Assembly: GCF_963676685.1 (NCBI RefSeq)
Contig: NC_092346.1
Span: forward strand, 75,283,821 to 75,347,820
Length of the DNA: 64,000 bases
Direction of reading: 5' to 3'
Source of the DNA: Mytilus edulis
Taxonomy: Eukaryota > Mollusca > Bivalvia > Mytilida > Mytilidae
Positions within the stretch are counted from its first letter, which is position 1, and each line of letters starts with the position of its first letter. A program made the translations under genes and the position numbers. This document shows, in pieces, positions 1 to 10,762 of the stretch. The notes beneath the pieces were generated by a model. That model had not been told where the DNA came from. It made no database searches and saw only the letters and a program-made list of their open reading frames with translations.

Positions 1-459
1 TTTAGGTGTAATAAGGCCACCGGTTGTGAGGAAATGATTAAAATTAATGGTAGGTAGAATGCAAATCCTTGACTGTTTTTAATGTACTAGCTAACACTAA
101 TTTATCAAGCCGCAGATAAAATAACAGTAACTATTTGATTTTTGTTGACAACATCTTTCCAATCAAAATAATGCATTTATCACTTTAAAATATACAGAAA
201 GTTGTATGGTTGATCCTCCAATGAAAAAAAACCAACTTCCTGAAAATATTTGCTGCAAATTTGGGGCGAACTTGCTGTAGACTTTCAGCGTACTCAGAGT
301 CTGTATTTGTGGCATATTTGCTGCAAATGAGCTACAGGTCTGCTGAAAACAATTCACCATGCAAATGAGTGTTTACTGCAGAGCTACTGCGTGTTTTCTG
401 CAATCCTGCAAGAACTATTTGTATTCAAGTTAATTTTTCTCTTGTGTGTTTACTGCAAA

Positions 460-606
460 AAGTAAAATGACAAAAATACTGAACTCCGAGGAAAAATAAT
501 AAAAAGAAAGTCCGTGACCAAATGAAAAAAAAACCAACAAAAGCTCAAACACATCAAATGAATGGGTTATAACTGTGATATTTCTTACTTGGTACAGGCA
601 TTTGTT
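460..606 (+). repeat. Dispersed mussel repeat, family M1 (plus copy)
   Basis: This degenerate segment contains the words AAAGTCCGTGACCAAATG and CTTACTTGGTACAGGCATTT. Related text occurs at about 13200-13345 (same strand) and 42310-42445 (opposite strand). No reading frame is credible. The rest of 1-690 shows nothing I can identify. Confidence 0.6.
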
Positions 607-689
607 TTGTAAAAAAATTTATTTATTATACATGGTTTTAAAGTTAGCCAAACCTCTGACTTTTATGACTTGTATGCAAACTTGTAGGA

Positions 690-925
690 GCTACATATGT
701 TATATGCTTACCCTTCTGGAGCAACTGAGATCACTCCTAGTTTTTGGTGGGGTTCGTGTTGTTTATTCTTTAGTTTTCTATGTTGTGTCATGTGTACTAT
801 TGTTTTTCTGTTTTTCTGTTTGTCTTTTTCATTTTTAGCCATGGCTTTGTCAGTTTGTTTTAGATTTATGAATTTGACTGTCCCTTTGGTATCTTTCGTC
901 CCTTTTTTATATGATTAAATAATGT
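690..925 (+). repeat. 3' tail of the Penelope-like element family (5'-truncated copy)
   Basis: The stretch around GGTGGGGTTCGTGTTG, TGTGTACTATTG and TTAGCCATGGC is the reverse complement of the tail of the degenerate reverse-transcriptase copy at 12170-13060 and resembles the three tails at 43125-43990. I read it as the 3' untranslated end of a retroelement that lost its coding part. The short open frames here are not genes. Between 926 and 1510 I see no gene. Confidence 0.55.
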
Positions 926-1510
926 CAAGTTATGTACACACCACATTATCTATATAAAACAGTAAATTCTTGAAAATGTTAGGTTACATACAAACAATCG
1001 ATAATTCAAATTCTTAGTTGAAAAAAACTCACATAGCATCAGTAAATACCTTTTCATAATTAATTTATATGTCATACGAAACCGAAAATAAAAAAAAATG
1101 ATGCATAGGTTTTTTTTATAACTAAATGGATAGATTTCATTATGAAACTTATATACACATATACATTTTTTAATGAATTGTCCACATTCAATAGTAGTTT
1201 ATACTTTTTTTTAATTGCTTGCTTCCAGAAAGCAATTCGCCGAAATATTTTCCGTATGCAAGTGACCTAAGCATGATCCTCCTCGTAAACATTCGATAAT
1301 CGCAATACTCATGGATCTGTCATTGAAATAAACTATTATCTGATTGTACATGTTATACACGTGCTCAATATCCATGCATCTTATTGTTTACTATAAGGTG
1401 ACGATCGGTAAACTACGGCTTCAAAACAAGGCAATTACTAAGCTGTCATATTTGTTAAATCATAAGAGAGAGAGACAAAAGCAATTGACGATTATACGAG
1501 TTTTGTGCAA

Positions 1511-1515
1511 GAAAT
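1511..1515. repeat. Target-site duplication GAAAT (left)
   Basis: GAAAT directly abuts the left end of the 1516-5871 element and is repeated at 5872-5876 directly after its right end. Confidence 0.6.
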
Positions 1516-1592
1516 CACGGGTAGTAAGGTCGTCATATCGAGGAGCGTTTAGTACAGTGACTTTGTCATAGTTTGGATAAGTTTGACATGAC
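1516..1592 (+). repeat. Left terminal inverted repeat of the 1516-5871 element
   Basis: About 75 bp nearly identical to the inverse of 5797-5871, for example GAGGAGCGTTTAGTACAGTG on this side. Confidence 0.75.
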
Positions 1593-3028
1593 GGTGTTAA
1601 GTCTTTTTGATGACAATCAATGCAAAAATGTAAACATTGAGATATTTTGTAAACGGAACTTCTGATCATTAATTCAAGCTGGTAAGTACCTTTGTATAAA
1701 GTAAATATGTTAATACACCATAAGTTGTATCATATGGTTAATGATTTAACACAGAAAAAAGCTTGCGTATGTCAAAACTTAAAACTTGCTAATTGGTTTA
1801 TCGTGCATAAAAAAAGTTATTTTCTTACAGTCTGTTACATCACATATATCTTCGTGATATAACACTGCGGTCAATTATTCTGAAACATACCTACTTTTGC
1901 AATAAATTCAAAATTACTGAAATATCTGTGTCATGGTTTGGTTCATTCGTGTAATGGTTAAGTTCATGTTCGACATGGTTTAGTTATGTAATTCTTGTCG
2001 TCTATAATGATGAGTTACTATCAAAATTAACAAAAATCGTTCCTTTGAAACACAAAAGGATATGAAAACGCACATACAATGTAGTAATATGTTATAAGTA
2101 GATGCAATATGATTGCAAATGCGATAACTATCCACCTGAGATCAAATGACGTAGATTTTAGCAACTATCTGTCATCAAGAGGCCTTCAACATTTAACAAT
2201 AAGGCAAAACCATATTTCTTTGCAAGATATAAAAGGCTCCGACAAAATTCAATGTATAGGATTTTAAGTTTTAAAACTGTTGTCCATGTCACGCGTAACT
2301 ATTCGGTTTCGTAAATGATTGAAGACTTATAAAGTCCTCTTAATATCTTTTGGTTATTTTGTAGTTGGGTTACTGTACCATGGACCTATAATAAAATTGA
2401 GAATAGAAATGGTGAATGTGTCAAAGAGACAACAACCCGACCAAATAAAAAACAACAGCAGAAGGTCACCAACAGGTCTTCAATGTAGCGAGAAATTCCC
2501 GCACCCGGAGGCGTCCTTCAGCTGGCCCCTAAACAAATATATACTAGTTCAGTGATAATGAACGCCATACTAATTTCCAAATTGTACACAAGAAACTAAT
2601 ATAAAAATAATACAAGACTAACAAAGGCCAGAGGCTCCTGACTTGGGACAGTCGCAAAAATGCGGCGGGGTTAAACATGTTTGTGAGATCTCAACCCTCC
2701 CCCTATACCTCTAACCAATGTAGAAAAATAAACGCATAACAATACGCACATTAAAATTCAGTTCAAGAGAAGTCCGAGTCTGATGTCAGAAGATGTAACC
2801 AAAGAAAATAAACAAAATGACAATAATACATAAATAACAACAGACTACTAGCAGTTAACTGACATGCCAGCTCCAGACTTCAATTAAACTGACTGAAAGA
2901 TTATGATTTCACCATATGAACATCAGGCACAATCCTTCCCGTTAGGGGTTTAGTATCATACCATCATAACATATATGAGAAGAACATAACCCGTGTCATG
3001 CCAACAACTGTTTTTAGAATAAATGTCT

Positions 3029-3970
3029 TTAGTTCCGACGCAAAGACCTTATCAGTGACTCAATATTCACGCCAAAATATGCAATCTTTAATGACTTGAC
3101 AACAGTATTGTAATTATATCCCTTCTTAATCAGTCTATTTAAAGGTTTTGTAAGTTTCTTAGGTGAGTACTGACACCTTTGTGCTTTATAAAGAATATTT
3201 CCATAAAAAATTGGATGTGAAATACCTGAACGTATAAAAAGTCTGCATGTTGAGCTATATTTACGAATGATGTCTTTATACCGATGATAAAATTTAGTAA
3301 TTAGTTTGTGATATCGAAAACCCTGGTGTAATAATTTTTCAGTAATACATAAATTTCTCTCGTTAAAATCTAAAACATTGTTACAAACACGAGCGAATCG
3401 TACAAGTTGAGATATATAAACACCGTAAGATGGTGACAAGGGAACGTCACCATCTAAAAACGGATAATTAACGATAGGAAATGAAAAATCATCCCCTTTA
3501 TCATAAATTTTAGTATTCAGCTTTCCGTTAGTGATATAGATATCAAGATCGAGGAAAGGGCAGTGGTCATTATTAGTATTAGCTTTATTTAAAGTAAGTT
3601 CAGCAGGATAAATTTCATTAATATACATACTGAAGTCGTCATTATTGAGAGCCAAAATATCATCCAAATATCTAAAAGTATTATTAAATTTGTTTATCAG
3701 ATGTTGTTTTGATGGGTCTTTGCTTATTTTTGTCATAAATTGTAACTCATAACAATACAAAAAGAGGTCCGCAATAAGTGGTGCACAGTTAGTACCCATT
3801 GGAATTCCGATAATCTGACGATATACGGAATCCCCAAAGCGAACAAAAATGTTATCTAGTAAAAATTCAAGGGCATATATAGTATCAAAGCATGTCCAAT
3901 TAACATAGTTTTTTTGTTTATTGCTACTAAAAAATGACCTAAAAGAGTTTGAACGTATATATATTCTCAT
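3029..3970 (-). pseudogene. Penelope-like reverse transcriptase, palm and C-terminal fragment
   Basis: This 313-codon fragment has IGIPMGTNCAPLIADLF (RT motif B), FRYLDDILAL (motif C, YxDD-type active site) and HCPFLDLDIYITNGKLNTKI, the motif D/E stretch that in Penelope-like enzymes reads PFLD...G.l.t.vY. The rest, including RFARVCNNV, is typical of the family's C-terminal part. The catalytic residues are present here, but the protein cannot be made in one piece because of the upstream lesions. Confidence 0.7.
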
Positions 3971-3987
3971 TCTGATTTTTTGAATGC

Positions 3988-4407
3988 TTATTTAATTAGG
4001 TGTGTGATTTTTTTCTTAATGAGAATGTGAGGCAATGTGGTATACAGGGTAGAAAAATCAAAACTTTGAACAGATTCAAAATCACCAATATGAGCATGCA
4101 ATTTATCAAGTACTTCCAACGAGTTCTTGACACTCCAAAAGTAATTTATTCCACTATTTTCGAAGGCCTTATTTGAACAATTTATTATAAGGTTTTTAAT
4201 TGTACCAAGTGTGCTGGTAAGAAGAATAGACAATTTAGTAGTTGAACAATGGCTTGAAGACGAAATAAATCTATATTTGTAAGGGGTTTTGTGTAGCTTT
4301 GGAAGCCAATACATAGTTGGGACTTTCATTGTATTTGGCTCTGCTTGTAAAGCGGTTGCTAAAAGTTTATGTTTGTTACAGATTTCAATTTCTGAAAATG
4401 GAGTCAA
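3988..4407 (-). pseudogene. Penelope-like reverse transcriptase, fingers fragment
   Basis: The frame continues from 4465-5070. MYWLPKLHKTPYKYRFISSS matches the conserved PKxHK..P.RPI region before the palm in Penelope-type enzymes, and SFDFSTLYTTLPH is RT motif A with its first catalytic aspartate. It stops at 3988 and the homology resumes in another frame about 20 bp on, so there is a frameshift near 3960 in addition to the stop. Confidence 0.6.
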
Positions 4408-4464
4408 TTGGAATGTTGGTGAATTGGTGATTTCCTTTTTCAGAACCTCAATGTAAAATTTACG

Positions 4465-5070
4465 TCAAACAATAATAATATTATTAGCAGCTTTATCGGC
4501 CGGGACAAAAACAAATTCCGTGGCTAGTTCTTTTAGTTTATGTTTGATACGAGAAATAGGTTTATTGTGGTTATTGTTAATAGTAAAATGTTCTTTAAAA
4601 TGTTGAATACGTATATCAACTATCTTCATTACTGAATTAAAAAAAGAGTCCACAGATTTTTTGTCAGCTTTTTCCCGTTTTATCCATTTCATACAGTAAG
4701 TATGGAGTGAGTCGTGGATGATATTACTACACTCATTCCAATTAATAATTGACGGGGGACGATATTTAGGTCCTTTACTGAGGAATGATTTTAACTCTCG
4801 GTCTTGAACGATGTTAAGATCTCCTGTTATAACATGGGAAATGGGTCCATAAATATATGCGGAATTACTGCAATTACATGAAGTAGGTGTATTTTCACTG
4901 ATATTAACATCTTTACACAATCGACTATAATTAAACACAAATTTCCGGGTAGATTTCTTGTAAATATAACAAATAAGAGGTAGCTGAGTATTGTCGAAAT
5001 AACCAGGAATTTGTTCTTTAACAGAATGGTCGTTAAATATACCGGCAATATTTACAAAATCAAATCCCAC
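4465..5070 (-). pseudogene. Penelope-like reverse transcriptase, N-terminal fragment
   Basis: This 201-codon fragment precedes the reverse-transcriptase core. It ends with FVPADKAANN, which corresponds to the conserved (K/P)ADKG-type motif just upstream of the RT core in Penelope-like elements, then reaches an in-frame TGA at 4465-4467. The next fragment continues in the same frame, so this stop is a point lesion, not the natural end. No GIY-YIG endonuclease domain is visible. The family call rests on motif order and is moderately sure. Confidence 0.55.
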
Positions 5071-5796
5071 ATCTCCTTTTATTCATCATACTGGTTCAAA
5101 ATTTAAAATAAAGAAAAAAAACCAACAAATGTATAGTTTTCTAGAAAAGAAAATGAAAATCAAGAATAGATTTTTGACTGGCTGCCACTTTTGAGTAGAA
5201 ATATTGAGCTATTTGACTAGTGATGCCGCTCATGATATCCCCGGCAGAGTCAAGCATAGACATATGGAGAAAAGAGTATATGTGAAACTGAAGCAACGCT
5301 TTTTTTGTTGTTGTAAAATTATATAGAAAGCTAGTTTAAAAGAGCAGGGACTTTTAAATTTGTATTGTAGAAAACTTACGAAAAGTAACATGCCATGTTT
5401 AATTTACGTTTAGACGATTACACCTACTATGTCTGGTAAAACAGGCTTTTTTTCTTCTCAGGCAGTTAATATATAGTGTAACTTAGTTCAATAACAGGCG
5501 CCTTCAATCAAATTTTCAGTATTAAAGCCAAACACATATATATTCATTTCGATCTAAACCATGACAATCTTCACCAAAACCATCACGAATTTCTAGACTC
5601 TTAACCGAACCATGTCAATCGCTTAACCAAACCATAGCAATTTCGATATCTTGCTTATTCTGCGTTAATTTCGTGAAACAACAATTCCAATATAGATCGT
5701 TTGACCTCTAATACAGATTCAAGCATCTTATTTGCTTTTTATCTGTTTGTGTGAATGGAACTGAGGCAATAGTTTAGGGAAGCAACATAAATTAAC

Positions 5797-5871
5797 CATG
5801 TCAGACTTATCCAAACTATGACAAAATCACTGTACTAAACGCTCCTCGATATGACGACCTTACTACCCGTG
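5797..5871 (-). repeat. Right terminal inverted repeat of the 1516-5871 element
   Basis: Inverse of 1516-1592 with only a few mismatches; ends in TACTACCCGTG followed by the GAAAT duplication. Confidence 0.75.
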
Positions 5872-6072
5872 GAAATGATAAAATCGTGAACCACAGACTA
5901 AGTTTATGATATATACATGCGTTGGTTTAAGAATTGAATAAACATTATTGTTCACACGTCGCTCGTTTCATATGACTTTAAGTGTTTAAGTACGTGCATG
6001 CTCAAATGAATTGCGTGCATATAAATAGTTAAAGATAAAAAAGTTTATAGATTTGAAACTTATTTTCAAACA

Positions 6073-6209
6073 ATATACGTATAGTGTCTTGAAATATGAA
6101 ATTTATTTGTATGAGGCTTAGAAACGGGGAAAATGCGAGGTTCTACCAAGCATTTTCCCGTTTCGTGCCGAATACAAATATATTTCATACTTCAAGACAC
6201 TATACGTAT
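6073..6209. repeat. Near-perfect palindrome (hairpin MITE-like)
   Basis: The arm from ATACGTATAGTGTCTTGAAA inward is repeated inverted, ending with TATACGTAT at 6201-6209. The loop is only a few bases and the weaker outer pairing reaches about 6045-6232. The unit GGGGAAAATGC / GCATTTTCCCG sits near the turn. No gene lies in 5877-7004; this hairpin is its only clear structure. Confidence 0.7.
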
Positions 6210-7004
6210 TTTGTTTCTAAACTGAAATCGGTAAAAAATATAAAAAAAATGTAATAAATATTGTTAAAAAAAAGTGTTTTGAATTTCCCTCTTGGGGTAC
6301 CATTTTGGGGTATTTCCCTATGAGCATAGTCCAGGCGGTAAGACATTGAAATTTTAAGGAATAAGAAAGGGAAAAGGAACTTAATAAACAGCATTTGAAA
6401 AACATGGTATATAAATTACCAATTTGAAGACATAACAAGTTTAAATACATAAAAGTTTAACCATTGTTACTACACGTTGTCATGGTTGTGACGTGACGTG
6501 GTTGATGAAATACAGTAGTTCCGGTAAGTAAGCGGAGCTAATAGGTAAGTTGATGTCATTGACGTATAAAACCAACGTTTATACGTATAGCTCCATCTGT
6601 ATAGTAAAATAGCTGATTGCAGTATAATATGCATTCATACAGCTAGTTGAATGTATATCGTCATCGAAAATTACAAAAAGGCATGCTCAGCCATTTGATG
6701 TAATTTTGGCAATGCTCTTCCAAACACATAGAATTGTCAAAGATAATACAATCTAGCGGCGAACATCCCTTATAAAAAATTATTCTATTTTTCCTGCTAT
6801 CTTACTGCAAACATAAAAAGTTCTGAAAACTTGACACATGCTTGCAGCAAAATAATGCAATTTTGCAGGAGGTTTGCCGCTAACTGCAAACAGTTTTCAA
6901 AGAGTTCCTGAAAGGTTATTTACAAACTTGCAATAAACGTTAAAGTTTTATAAAGCCTATCTTATACATTCTAAAAATAGTAATAACATTTGTTTCAAAT
7001 TTAG

Positions 7005-7101
7005 ATACACACTTTGGTACCACAAAAAGCGTTATAACGTCAGTAATTGCAGTTCTAATAGTAGCTTTAGGAATAGGCGTTTTGATATTTCTCGTTTCAA
7101 G
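7005..7101 (+). CDS. Candidate internal exon: transmembrane segment
   Basis: A 97-bp stretch sits between a 3' splice signal (CAAATTTAG) and a 5' splice signal (AAGGTAAGAA). Read with a phase-1 start it is open and encodes about 31 residues: a short polar lead, then VITSVIAVLIVALGIGVLIF, a textbook single membrane-spanning helix, then LVSR. It ends in phase 2, compatible with the candidate exon at 11606. A membrane helix with correct splice signals on both sides is unlikely by chance, but this is inference from sequence only. Extracellular exons would lie further 5' and I did not find them in the window. Confidence 0.5.
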
Positions 7102-7188
7102 GTAAGAAAATTTTGATGTATTTCATTCCGTCATGTTAACTTAAAAATCTATCCGCGGCTACCGAAGGCTTTATTATAGTAGAGTATA

Positions 7189-7436
7189 GGCGGTCGAGTG
7201 GTCTAGCGCGTCGGGCACAGTGCAAGTCAACTTGTTGTCACGATATCTCAGTAGCATAAGTTGGAATTCTGTCCCGATTTTAAATCTGAAAATTTAACCC
7301 AAAAGTATGAGAGTTAGATTTTATGTTGACAAATTTGTATCCCTCAATGAGATTTGAAATCCAACATTTGACATACTAATCGCTTAACTGCTTGCCCAGC
7401 GCTCTATATCACTCGACCACATTCGCTATAACAAAT
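7189..7436. mobile_element. Inverted pair of tRNA-like heads, copy 1
   Basis: The plus-strand head (about 7189-7276) has an A-box-like TGGTCTAGCGCGTCGGG and a degenerate B box. The minus-strand head (about 7370-7436) reads, inverted, GTGGTCGAGTGATATAG. The two lie as inverted ends around a core of about 100 bp. This looks like a SINE dimer or a short inverted-repeat element whose ends derive from a tRNA gene. Neither half is a functional tRNA gene. Confidence 0.5.
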
Positions 7437-7611
7437 ATATACCTTCTATAGTCGTTGTATTACCTTGTCAAGTAAGTCGAATCTAGATAAAGATTTACGA
7501 CATGTGTGTTAAGCGTGTGTATTTGTTATGTTATCTTTTTTAAATACACAATGAATTTTTATTTGGCAGCAATTTAACTCAATACTTTTCATGTGTCAAT
7601 ATACATAGAGA

Positions 7612-8352
7612 GAGTTGTCATTGGTTCAGACGTACTTGTAAATATATTTATTGTATCTTACATTAATTTGTAGGATCCTTTCCAATAGATAATTCAGCTA
7701 ATCTGTAACAATACCATCTTCATGCCTCATATATCATGTACTGTAGTACGATGCTAGATTAAAACTGACGGGTGACACCCGACCTCCAAAATTTTTTATT
7801 TTTGTGAAGCCATGGTGGTCGAGTGATGTAGCGCGTCAATGCAGGCGATTCCGTGTCACGATATCTCAGTAGCATGAGTTCGAATCTCTGCGAGAGAAGA
7901 ACAAATAATTTGCGAAAGTAAATTTACAGATCTAATATTGTTGGGTTGATGTTTAGACGAGTTTATATATATATATAAATATATATACAACTCGTCTAAA
8001 CATCAACCCAACAATGTGAGATCTGAAAATTTGCTTTCGCAAATTTTTGGTTCTTCCCTCGCCGGGATTCGAACCCATGCTACTGTGATATCGTGACACC
8101 AAATCGCCTGCACTGCAGCCGTCCCGCTAGACCACACGACCACCTGGGCTCTCAAAAAAAGAGCTTTCGATGGGCATGTGTAACCTTTCCACGTCAGTTT
8201 TAATCTAGCTGCGTACTACAGTACATGATATATAAGGCATGAAGATGTTATTGTTACAGATCAGCTAAATTATCTATAGTAAAGGATTCTACAAATTAAT
8301 GTAAGATACAGTCACAGAAAATAATTATATTCATAAGTACGTCTGAGTGAGT
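7612..8352. mobile_element. Large palindrome with a tRNA-like head in each arm
   Basis: The left arm (7612-7965) and right arm (about 7985-8352) are inverted copies, about 350-370 bp each, separated by an AT dinucleotide run. Both share TATCTTACATTAATTTGTAG, ATCATGTACTGTAGTACG and TAGATTAAAACTGACG. Each arm holds a tRNA-like head (7808-7899 plus, 8051-8145 minus) with a B box such as GGTTCGAATCCCGG on the minus side. One-arm copies follow at 9090-9474 and 10084-10357. Confidence 0.65.
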
Positions 8353-8994
8353 GACAACCCACAATCCACAACTGTAACAAGTTTTTAGTTGACAGTTTAC
8401 TAAAATTGCAAAAAAGGGCAGCTAGAATTATTTTAAACGAACACAATATTCATAAACCATCCAGTGAACTATTTAAGGAATCTAAAATTATTCCTGTTAC
8501 TAAGAGAATATCTTACCACAAATCATTATTAATGTTTAAATCAAAACACCAACTGGCACCAAAATATTTATCAAGTCTTATTGTGCCTACAAGTAGTAAA
8601 CAATCATACAATACTCGACTTTCATCATCGGATAATTTTATTGTCCCTAAATCAAATACAGAATTATACAAATCAAGTTTTTCTTTTAGTGGTCCAAAAG
8701 TGTGTAATTCATTGTCCAGTTAAATTAAAAAATCAAAAAGTAGATCTACATTTAAAAACTCTTACAAGTCATTTTATTTTGAAAAGTGTTAAATTTTTAA
8801 GTTAAGCCACAATGTATACCATAGGTGTTTTTGTTGTTGTTGTTGTTATATTACTTTCTATACATCTATTCTTAACATGTGTGTAATAGTAGATTAATTA
8901 TGTTTTATTCATATTGTTAACATTGTATGTATATTATAGAGAGCCTTATTGAAAATTGGTTTAATCCAAATAAGTTACTCTCTTTAAATAAAGC

Positions 8995-9027
<33 letters not shown>
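8353..9027 (+). mobile_element. 5'-truncated LINE (3' end only)
   Basis: The open stretch 8406-8723 (105 codons) begins LQKRAARIIL and ends SFSFSGPKVCNSL, the familiar C-terminal end of CR1/Jockey-type LINE reverse transcriptases (QkRaaR.i... ysGp..WN.LP). A 3' untranslated part follows, ending in AAATAAAGC and an (ATT)n tail at about 8995-9026. It splits the repeat unit GTGACAACCC...ACAATAGATG, with a possible short duplication AACCC(T)ACAAT on each side. The copy is a dead fragment. Confidence 0.65.
8995..9026 (+). repeat. (ATT)n microsatellite tail
   Basis: A run of about ten ATT units at the 3' end of the truncated LINE, as is usual for LINE families that prime on short tandem tails. Confidence 0.85.
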
Positions 9028-9028
<1 letters not shown>

Positions 9029-9474
9029 ACCCTACAATAGATGTATCCATCGGATCGCCATCAATGATGGTGATACATGGCTGTGTACATAATGTATATA
9101 CAACTCGTCTAAACATCAACCCAACAATGTTAGATCTGTAAATTTGCTTTCGCAAATTTTTGGTTCTTCCCTCGCCGGGATTCGAACCCATGCTACTGTG
9201 ATATCGTGACACCAAATCGCCTGCACTGAAGCCGTCCCGCTAGACCACACGACCACCTGGGCTCTCAAAAAAAGAGCTTTCGATGGGCATGTGTTACCTT
9301 TCCAAGTCAGTTGTGATCTAGCGGCGTACTACAGTACATGATATATAAGGCATGAAGATGTTATTGTTACAGATCAGCTAAATTATCTATAGTAAAGGAT
9401 CCTACAAATTAATGCAAGATACAGTCACAGAAAATAATTATATTCATAAGAACGTCCGAGTCAGTGACAACCAG
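9028..9474 (-). repeat. One-arm copy of the tRNA-like palindrome family
   Basis: Reads as the right arm of 7612-8352 with very few differences, including the tRNA-like head on the minus strand (about 9164-9256, B box GGTTCGAATCCCGG) and the tail ATACAGTCACAGAAAATAAT. It is preceded by a block (9028-9100) repeated at about 10136-10210. Confidence 0.7.
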
Positions 9475-10083
9475 GGTTTCCGCTGGCGGTCGAATTTGCG
9501 AAAAAATAATAATTGTGGCGATTAAAATTCATCATTGGCGAAAGAATTTGGCGAAAGAAATATATATAACGATTTAATTCAGCCATCTTGTTTATTTACT
9601 TTTTTCGGGTTTCTCTGACTTTTCTGATCAGACAATACTCGGAATTCACCTTGAACTCGTTAAGATTTTGACAGAAAATCAATAATCAACTGATTGCATT
9701 CATAGCTATTGACATCAAAGGACGAATTAATAAAGGTGTTGATTGTATGATGTGACAAAATGATATGATTAAATGGCTTCTGTCACATGTCACAAAAGGG
9801 ATTTATTGACAACTTTACGACGCACTTGTTTGAAGCAAAATTTTTACGCTTCCTCTCCTTCTTTTAATGATAGTGCAGAAAAGAAAATTGTTGTTATGAC
9901 GAAAAATGTCCAAAAGCAAGAAAGGTCTCTGATTTATAACTTTATCATTTAACTTTCATGTAGATCATTGATTTGAGTGGGTACTTCAAAGTCGTTTCAG
10001 TTACACACGTGTTTCAAAGCATATAGTTTTACTTATGTACGATGGTCTAGAAAAGAAAACTGTTGTTATGAGAAAATCTATTC
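9475..10083. other. Unassigned insert between two copies of the tRNA-like block
   Basis: About 610 bp beginning AGGGTTTCCGCTGGCGG interrupt the repeated unit ...GTGACAACC / GTGACAACCCTACAA. No credible frame, no inverted ends that I can see. GAAAAGAAAA(C/T)TGTTGTTATGA occurs twice, at about 9880 and 10050. Confidence 0.4.
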
Positions 10084-10357
10084 AAATACAGTCACAGAAA
10101 ATAATTATATTCATAAGTACGTCTGAGTTAGTGACAACCCTACAACAGATGTATCCATCGGATCGCCACCAATGATGGTGATACATGGCTGTGTACATAA
10201 TGTATATACAACTCGTCTAAACATCAACCCAACAATGTTAGATCTGTAAATTTGCTTTCGCAAATTTTTGGTTCTTCCCTCGCCGGGATTCGAACCCATG
10301 CTACTGTGATATCGTGACACCAAATCGCCTGCACTGAAGCCGTCCCGCTAGACCACA
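10084..10357 (-). repeat. Second one-arm copy of the tRNA-like block, truncated
   Basis: Nearly identical to 9028-9240 plus the ATACAGTCACAG tail at its start, and cut off inside the tRNA-like head at CGCTAGACCACA. The near identity suggests recent local duplication. Confidence 0.65.
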
Positions 10358-10436
10358 TGTATATATCATGAACTGTATTACGCTAGATATAAACTGACGA
10401 GGAAAGGTAACACCCGGCCACCGAAAGCATTGTTTT

Positions 10437-10762
10437 GAAGCCGAGGTGGTAGAGTGCGTTGGATACTGTGCAGGCGATTTGGTGTCACAATATCTCACTA
10501 GCATGAGTATGAATCCCTGCGGGGGAAGAACAAAAAATAATTGCGAAATTAAATTTACAGATCATTGTTGGGCTGATGATGTTCAGACAAGTTGTATATA
10601 TATAAGTCTGAAAATTACACCAACAGTGTTAGAATTAGATTTTTCTGCTGACAATTTTTTTTGTAAGTCCCTCAGCGGGATTCGAACTCACACCTTTGAT
10701 TTACAACAGAACCAATCGCTGAGCCTCATAACGCTCTAGACCACTCGACTACATCCGCTATC
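10437..10762. mobile_element. Inverted pair of tRNA-like heads, copy 3
   Basis: The plus-strand head starts near 10437 (GGCGATTTGGTGTCACAATA, degenerate B box near 10505). The minus-strand head is about 10668-10762, with AGTTCGAATCCCGCTGA on the minus strand, a good B box, and GTCGAGTGGTCTAGAGCG, a good A box. Same architecture as 7189-7436 with a core of about 140 bp. Confidence 0.5.

Larger units (their letters stand above)
2395..5100 (-). mobile_element. Decayed Penelope-like retroelement
   Basis: Minus-strand reverse-transcriptase fragments occupy 5070-3029, followed by about 630 bp of 3' sequence reaching about 2395. That 3' sequence contains the common mussel repeat GAATGTGTCAAAGAGACAAC; truncated copies of the same tail lie at 43605-43640, 56750-57000 and 58060-58130. 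The element lies between the arms of the 1516-5871 TIR element and was probably inserted into it. The coding region has two in-frame stops and at least one frameshift, so the copy is dead. Its exact ends and target duplication are not resolved. Confidence 0.65.
1516..5871. mobile_element. 4.36-kb TIR element with 5-bp target duplication
   Basis: The ends, reading CACGGGTAGTAAGGTCGTCA at the left and its inverse at the right, match over about 75 bp (1516-1592 against about 5797-5871). Further inside, both arms carry diverged iterations of a CATGGTTTGGTTAAG-like word (about 1930-1990 and 5535-5645), so the homology extends beyond the outer block. The flanks are a perfect GAAAT duplication. No transposase is visible. 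The only coding traces are from a nested reverse transcriptase on the minus strand, so the carrier looks non-autonomous. A 5-bp duplication is known for Transib and some other DNA transposons, but the terminus does not let me name a superfamily. Confidence 0.65.

Noticed and set aside
3029-5070. LTR retrotransposon or retrovirus
   Set aside because: No gag, protease, integrase or direct LTRs; the motif-B GIPMGTNCAP and PFLD...G.L.T pattern fits Penelope-like enzymes better.
8051-8145. Possible functional tRNA genes at the tRNA-like heads
   Set aside because: A and B boxes are visible, but cloverleaf stems do not pair along the whole length, and the same text is repeated as part of larger repeats. 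Treated as SINE-type heads. A tRNAscan-type covariance search would decide.
9024-10323. Two nearly identical minus-strand frames of 63-70 residues
   Set aside because: Both are translations across the tRNA-like head repeat; no protein features.
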